64,000 nucleotides of DNA from Cryptosporangium aurantiacum (GTDB taxonomy: Bacteria; Actinomycetota; Actinomycetes; Mycobacteriales; Cryptosporangiaceae), in the NCBI RefSeq assembly GCF_900143005.1, contig NZ_FRCS01000002.1, positions 186,001 through 250,000 on the forward strand. The letters are read 5' to 3'. Below, in pieces: positions 60,752-64,000 of the stretch (positions are counted from its first letter, which is position 1; every line of letters begins with the position of its first letter). Under the pieces are notes generated by a model, which did no database searches, was not told the origin of the DNA, and saw only the letters and a program-made list of their open reading frames with translations. The translations under genes and the position numbers were made by a program.

Positions 60752-60782
60752 AGCCGGGCTTCCGCCGCATGGAAGCCCGGCT
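60752..60782 (+). terminator. Intrinsic terminator after the DUF5709 gene
   Basis: A perfect 12-bp stem (AGCCGGGCTTCC with GGAAGCCCGGCT) and a seven-base loop is followed by TTGCTGTG. It ends the TetR/DUF5709 transcript 11 bases after the stop. Confidence 0.82.
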
Positions 60783-60846
60783 TTGCTGTGCTTAGGCTCG
60801 GGTAGAGGATCAGTATTCGAGCCCCGGAGATCGTGAGGTACCGGAG

Positions 60847-63411
60847 ATGGTCACCAAGCCCCCCACGTCGGACATCGACGAACGTGAGCTGACCGTCACC
60901 CCGGCCAAGCACTACGCGGCCGGCATTCCCGCTGTGGTTCAGTCGCTACGGCACGCGGGTCGGCAGATGAGCGCCGGACGGACGCTGCTCACGCTCGCCA
61001 AGGTCAACCAGAAGGACGGCTTCGACTGTCCCGGTTGCGCCTGGCCCGACCCTGATCACCGCAGCGTGGCGGAGTTCTGCGAGAACGGCGCGAAGGCCGT
61101 CGCCGAGGAGGCGACCGAGCGCCGGGTGGACGCGGACTTCTTCGCCGCGTACTCGGCGGTCGACCTGGCCGACAAGACCGACTACTGGCTGGGCCAGCAG
61201 GGCCGGCTCACCGAGCCGATGTTCCTGGCCCGCGGTAAGCAGCACTACGAGCCGATCTCGTGGGACGCGGCGTTCGATCTGATCGCGTCGGAGTTGGCGG
61301 CGCTGGACTCGCCGGACCAGGCGTCGTTCTACACCTCGGGGCGGACCAGCAACGAGGCCGCGTTCCTGTATCAGCTGTTCGTCCGGGCGTTCGGCACCAA
61401 CAACCTGCCGGACTGCTCGAACATGTGCCACGAGTCGTCCGGCTCGGCGCTGATCGAAACGCTCGGCGTCGGCAAGGGCAGCGTCTCGCTGGAAGACCTC
61501 TACAAGTCCGACCTGATCTTCGTCGTCGGGCAGAACCCCGGTACCAACCACCCGCGGATGCTCTCCGCGCTGGAGAAGGCCAAGAAGGCCGGCGCCTCGA
61601 TCATCGCGGTGAACCCGCTGCCCGAGGCCGGGCTGATGCGGTTCAAGAACCCGCAGAAGGCGTCGGGAGTGGTGGGGCGCGGGACGCCGTTGGCCGATGA
61701 TTTCGCGCAGATCCGGCTGAACGGTGACCTGGCGCTGTTCCAGGCGCTCAACCGGCTGCTGCTGGAGTCCGACGGGGCTCTCGACCGCGATTTCATCGCG
61801 AAATACACCCACGGTTTCGAGGAGTTCTCGGCGGGCCTCAAGGCCTTGAACTGGGACGACGTCCTCGAGGCGACCGGGCTGGACCGCGCCGTGATCGAGC
61901 GGATCCACCAGCGGGTGCTCGGCTCGCAGCGGATCGTCGTCTGCTGGGCGATGGGGCTCACCCAGCACAAGAACGCGGTGCCGACGATCCGCGAGATCGT
62001 GAACTTCCTGCTGCTGCGCGGCAACGTGGGGCGGCCGGGTGCCGGGGTGTGCCCGGTGCGGGGTCACAGCAACGTGCAGGGCGACCGGACGATGGGCATC
62101 TACGAGAAGCCGGCGCCCGCGTTCCTGGACGCGCTGGCCGACGAGTTCGGGTTCGAGCCGCCGCGCGAGCACGGGTTCGACGTGGTCGACTCGATCCGGG
62201 CTCTCCGGGACGGGGACGTGAAGGTCTTCGTCGCGTTGGGCGGGAACTTCGTGTCGGCGACACCGGACACCGCGGTGACCGAGGCCGCGCTGCGGAACGC
62301 TCGGCTCACCGTCCAGATCTCCACGAAGCTCAACCGGTCGCACACGGTCACCGGCGAGCAGGCGCTGATCCTGCCGACGCTGGGCCGCACCGAGCACGAC
62401 CACCAGGCGAGCGGCCCGCAGTTCGTCACGGTCGAGGACTCGATGTGCGCGGTGCACGCGTCGCACGGGCGGCTCAAGCCCGCGTCGCCGCACCTGCGGT
62501 CGGAGGTCGCGATCGTCTGCGGTCTCGCCGAGCGGACCCTGGCCAAGGTAGGCAACCCACCCGCGATCGCCCGCCGGGCCGAGGCCGAGGAGGCCGACCG
62601 GCCCGAGGCCACGGCGGGCGACCGGCCCGAGGCCACGGCGGGCGACCGGCCCGAGGCCACGGCGGGCGACCGGCCCGAGGCCGCGGCGGGCGTCGCGCAG
62701 GCGGACCGGGCGGAGGCCGGGGATCCCGAGGCCGAGCCGGATGGGAGCGTGCCGGAAGCGACTTCGGATGCATCCGCGCCGGAGCGCGGCCGACCGGAGT
62801 CGGGGGGCGCGCCGAGCGGGGCCGACGAGACGCGACCGGTGGAGTTTCCGTGGGGCGAGTTCGTGCGCGACTACGACACGATCCGGGACCGGATCTCGCG
62901 GGTGGTGCCCGGCTTCGACGACTTCAACACGCGGGTGCGGGTGCCCGGCGGCTTCGTGCTGCCGCACGCGCCGCGCGACGAGCGGAAGTTCCCGACCGCG
63001 AACGGTAAGGCAAACTTCACGGTCAACGCGCTCGAGGTGATACGGATCCGGCCGGATCGGCTGATCCTGCAGACCGTGCGCTCGCACGACCAGTACAACA
63101 CCACGATCTACGGGCTGGACGACCGTTACCGGGGCGTCCACTCCGGCCGGCGCGTGGTGTTCGTCAACCCCGACGACCTGGCCTCGCTGGGGATCGCCGA
63201 CGGCGAGCACGTCGACCTGGTCAGCGAGTACACCGACGGCGAGCGGGTGGCGCCGGACTTCCGGGTCATCGCCTACGACACCGCTCGGGGCTGCTGCGCG
63301 GCGTACTTCCCGGAGACGAACGTGCTGGTGCCGCTCGACAGCACCGCGGAGATCAGCAACACGCCGGTCTCCAAGTCGATCGTGATCCGGTTGGAGCGCC
63401 GCGAGCCTTAA
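60847..63411 (+). CDS. FdhF/YdeP-type molybdopterin oxidoreductase
   Basis: The 854-aa protein fits the FdhF/YdeP branch of molybdopterin oxidoreductases: N-terminal Cys cluster (Cys61, Cys64, Cys78 in FDCPGCAWP and FCENG), Mo-cofactor binding regions (YTSGRTSNEAAFLYQLFVRAFGTNNLPDCSNMCHESSG is the typical region, then VGQNPGTNHPRML) and a C-terminal molydop_binding domain (RPDRLILQTVRSHDQYNTTIYGLDDRYRG). The family relates to formate dehydrogenase alpha but substrates are mostly unknown. Residues about 580-665 are an Ala/Glu/Asp/Arg-rich insert holding a 24-bp tandem repeat. It has its own start with GAGGTACCGGAG upstream. Confidence 0.92.
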   Translation: MVTKPPTSDIDERELTVTPAKHYAAGIPAVVQSLRHAGRQMSAGRTLLTLAKVNQKDGFDCPGCAWPDPDHRSVAEFCENGAKAVAEEATERRVDADFFAAYSAVDLADKTDYWLGQQGRLTEPMFLARGKQHYEPISWDAAFDLIASELAALDSPDQASFYTSGRTSNEAAFLYQLFVRAFGTNNLPDCSNMCHESSGSALIETLGVGKGSVSLEDLYKSDLIFVVGQNPGTNHPRMLSALEKAKKAGASIIAVNPLPEAGLMRFKNPQKASGVVGRGTPLADDFAQIRLNGDLALFQALNRLLLESDGALDRDFIAKYTHGFEEFSAGLKALNWDDVLEATGLDRAVIERIHQRVLGSQRIVVCWAMGLTQHKNAVPTIREIVNFLLLRGNVGRPGAGVCPVRGHSNVQGDRTMGIYEKPAPAFLDALADEFGFEPPREHGFDVVDSIRALRDGDVKVFVALGGNFVSATPDTAVTEAALRNARLTVQISTKLNRSHTVTGEQALILPTLGRTEHDHQASGPQFVTVEDSMCAVHASHGRLKPASPHLRSEVAIVCGLAERTLAKVGNPPAIARRAEAEEADRPEATAGDRPEATAGDRPEATAGDRPEAAAGVAQADRAEAGDPEAEPDGSVPEATSDASAPERGRPESGGAPSGADETRPVEFPWGEFVRDYDTIRDRISRVVPGFDDFNTRVRVPGGFVLPHAPRDERKFPTANGKANFTVNALEVIRIRPDRLILQTVRSHDQYNTTIYGLDDRYRGVHSGRRVVFVNPDDLASLGIADGEHVDLVSEYTDGERVAPDFRVIAYDTARGCCAAYFPETNVLVPLDSTAEISNTPVSKSIVIRLERREP
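62596..62691 (+). repeat. In-frame 24-bp minisatellite in the YdeP-type gene
   Basis: Four tandem copies of a 24-base unit beginning GACCGGCCCGAGG and ending CACGGCGGGC are present; copies 1-3 are identical and copy 4 differs by one base. Each unit encodes DRPEATAG. The array lies in an extra, low-complexity insert between the molybdopterin core and the C-terminal domain. Because the unit is a multiple of three, length changes would keep the frame. Confidence 0.95.
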
Positions 63412-63455
63412 GGACGCGCTAACGGCTGGGCAACGGGTGACCAGCGACAGGTAGC

Positions 63456-64000
63456 GTGACGCCCGTGCCAGTTGATCCGACTCCGCGGGCGGTACCGGGC
63501 TGGTCGGTGCCCCCGGAGCCGTCCACACCGGCACCGCACGCAGCGTTACCACCGCACTCCGAAGAGCCACGCCGCTGGAACGTGCTCCTCGCCGTCGTGG
63601 TCACGGTCGCGGTCGTGATCCTCGGCGTGGTCGGCGTGACGACGACGCTCGTGGTCCGCTCCGGCTCGGAGCCGACCCAGCTCAGCGCGGTGTCCACGAC
63701 GTCACCCGACGCGTCGGTGGCGCCCGCCACCGAGCCGGACGAGGACGCCGGGCAGGCCGCCGCCGGGCATGATTCCGGCACCGGCTCCCCGTCGGCGCGG
63801 GCCGCGAGCCCCACGGCCCCGGGCACGGCTGCACCCAGCACCGGACCGGCCGCGCCACCCGGCACCGCCGCGCCCGCCGCTCCGGCGCCCAGGGCTCCGG
63901 CACCGGCCGCTCCGGCGCCCGCGCCGACGACAAAGGCCCCGGCGGCACCGGCCCCCACGAAGGCGCCCGCGACCAAAGCCCCCACCAAGGCGCCCGCCCC
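63456..64000 (+). CDS. Pro/Ala/Lys-rich single-pass membrane protein, truncated by the window edge
   Basis: The visible 181 codons encode a Pro-rich cytoplasmic N-terminus, one transmembrane helix (WNVLLAVVVTVAVVILGVVGVTTTLVV, residues about 41-67) and a long extracytoplasmic Ala/Pro/Thr linker ending in KAP repeats (TKAPAAPAPTKAPATKAPTK). No stop is reached, so a folded domain may follow. The KAP-rich linker resembles cell-wall-spanning linkers of actinobacterial surface proteins. GTG at 63456 or 63465 may be the start; AGG precedes at five bases. Family unknown. Confidence 0.65.
   Translation, partial: MTPVPVDPTPRAVPGWSVPPEPSTPAPHAALPPHSEEPRRWNVLLAVVVTVAVVILGVVGVTTTLVVRSGSEPTQLSAVSTTSPDASVAPATEPDEDAGQAAAGHDSGTGSPSARAASPTAPGTAAPSTGPAAPPGTAAPAAPAPRAPAPAAPAPAPTTKAPAAPAPTKAPATKAPTKAPA

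Noticed and set aside
62596-62691. CRISPR-like array
   Set aside because: The units are directly adjacent without spacers and in frame in a coding gene, so it is a minisatellite.
63419-63988. Minus-strand Gly/Ala/Val-rich hydrophobic ORF
   Set aside because: It is the antisense of the Pro/Ala/Lys linker of the plus-strand membrane protein, which has a TM helix and consistent codon use.

Overview
The window is a very GC-rich actinobacterial chromosome segment with frequent GTG starts, many ATGA/GTGA gene overlaps and family types typical of filamentous Actinomycetota: a conservon (cvn) operon, an XRE/DUF5753 plus DUF397 pair, DesK/NarL-type two-component systems, DUF5709 and DUF2252. A chemoreceptor in this background hints at a lineage with motile spores, for example near Cryptosporangium, but that placement is inference. 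I see no rRNA, tRNA, CRISPR array, insertion sequence or prophage. The genes at both edges are cut by the window.

Layout. 1-2.1 kb: truncated PucR-type regulator and an acetamidase/formamidase. 2.1-4.8 kb: low-coding region with the Scr-type XRE/DUF397 pair, a duplicated 60-bp palindrome-rich repeat and a 71-aa ORF with its own terminator. 4.9-8.7 kb: ABC exporter and a divergent LuxR-type regulator/histidine kinase pair. 8.7-14.7 kb: conservon operon (membrane sensor, giant kinase, roadblock, DUF742, GTPase). 15.4-21.4 kb: His/Trp-repeat secreted protein, DUF2252, PAS-GGDEF-EAL protein, GAF kinase, truncated globin. 21.5-24.6 kb: enoyl-CoA hydratase with a split RibD-like reductase and deaminase, a 47-aa membrane peptide and an NAD(P)-binding protein. 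24.6-32 kb: two more DesK/NarL systems around a MacB-like ABC transporter.

32.1-41.3 kb looks like one catabolic regulon. A monooxygenase / ChoD-like oxidase / acetoacetate-decarboxylase operon converges on a TetR / acyl-CoA dehydrogenase / FadA / FadB operon, and both are preceded by near-identical 20-bp operators. The likely job is to oxidise an alcohol or cyclic ketone and feed it to beta-oxidation.

41.3-50.3 kb: degenerate ApbE-like protein with a small exported partner, an ABC exporter, a TetR gene with three tandem operators facing a 64-aa membrane protein, two crotonase-fold enzymes, a group A flavin monooxygenase behind a long inverted repeat, two kinases and a hemerythrin. 50.3-57.1 kb: a secreted cutinase closely resembling PET hydrolases, a Cache chemoreceptor, an MFS exporter with a double AsnC-type regulator and a membrane-anchored WD40 protein. 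57.2-64 kb: two acyl-CoA dehydrogenases divergent from a TetR gene across a 23-bp palindrome, a DUF5709 protein, an FdhF/YdeP-type molybdoenzyme carrying an in-frame 24-bp minisatellite, and a truncated Pro/Ala/Lys-rich membrane protein.

Starts were chosen by ribosome-binding site and overlap. Functions rest on motifs remembered from known families, not on searches.
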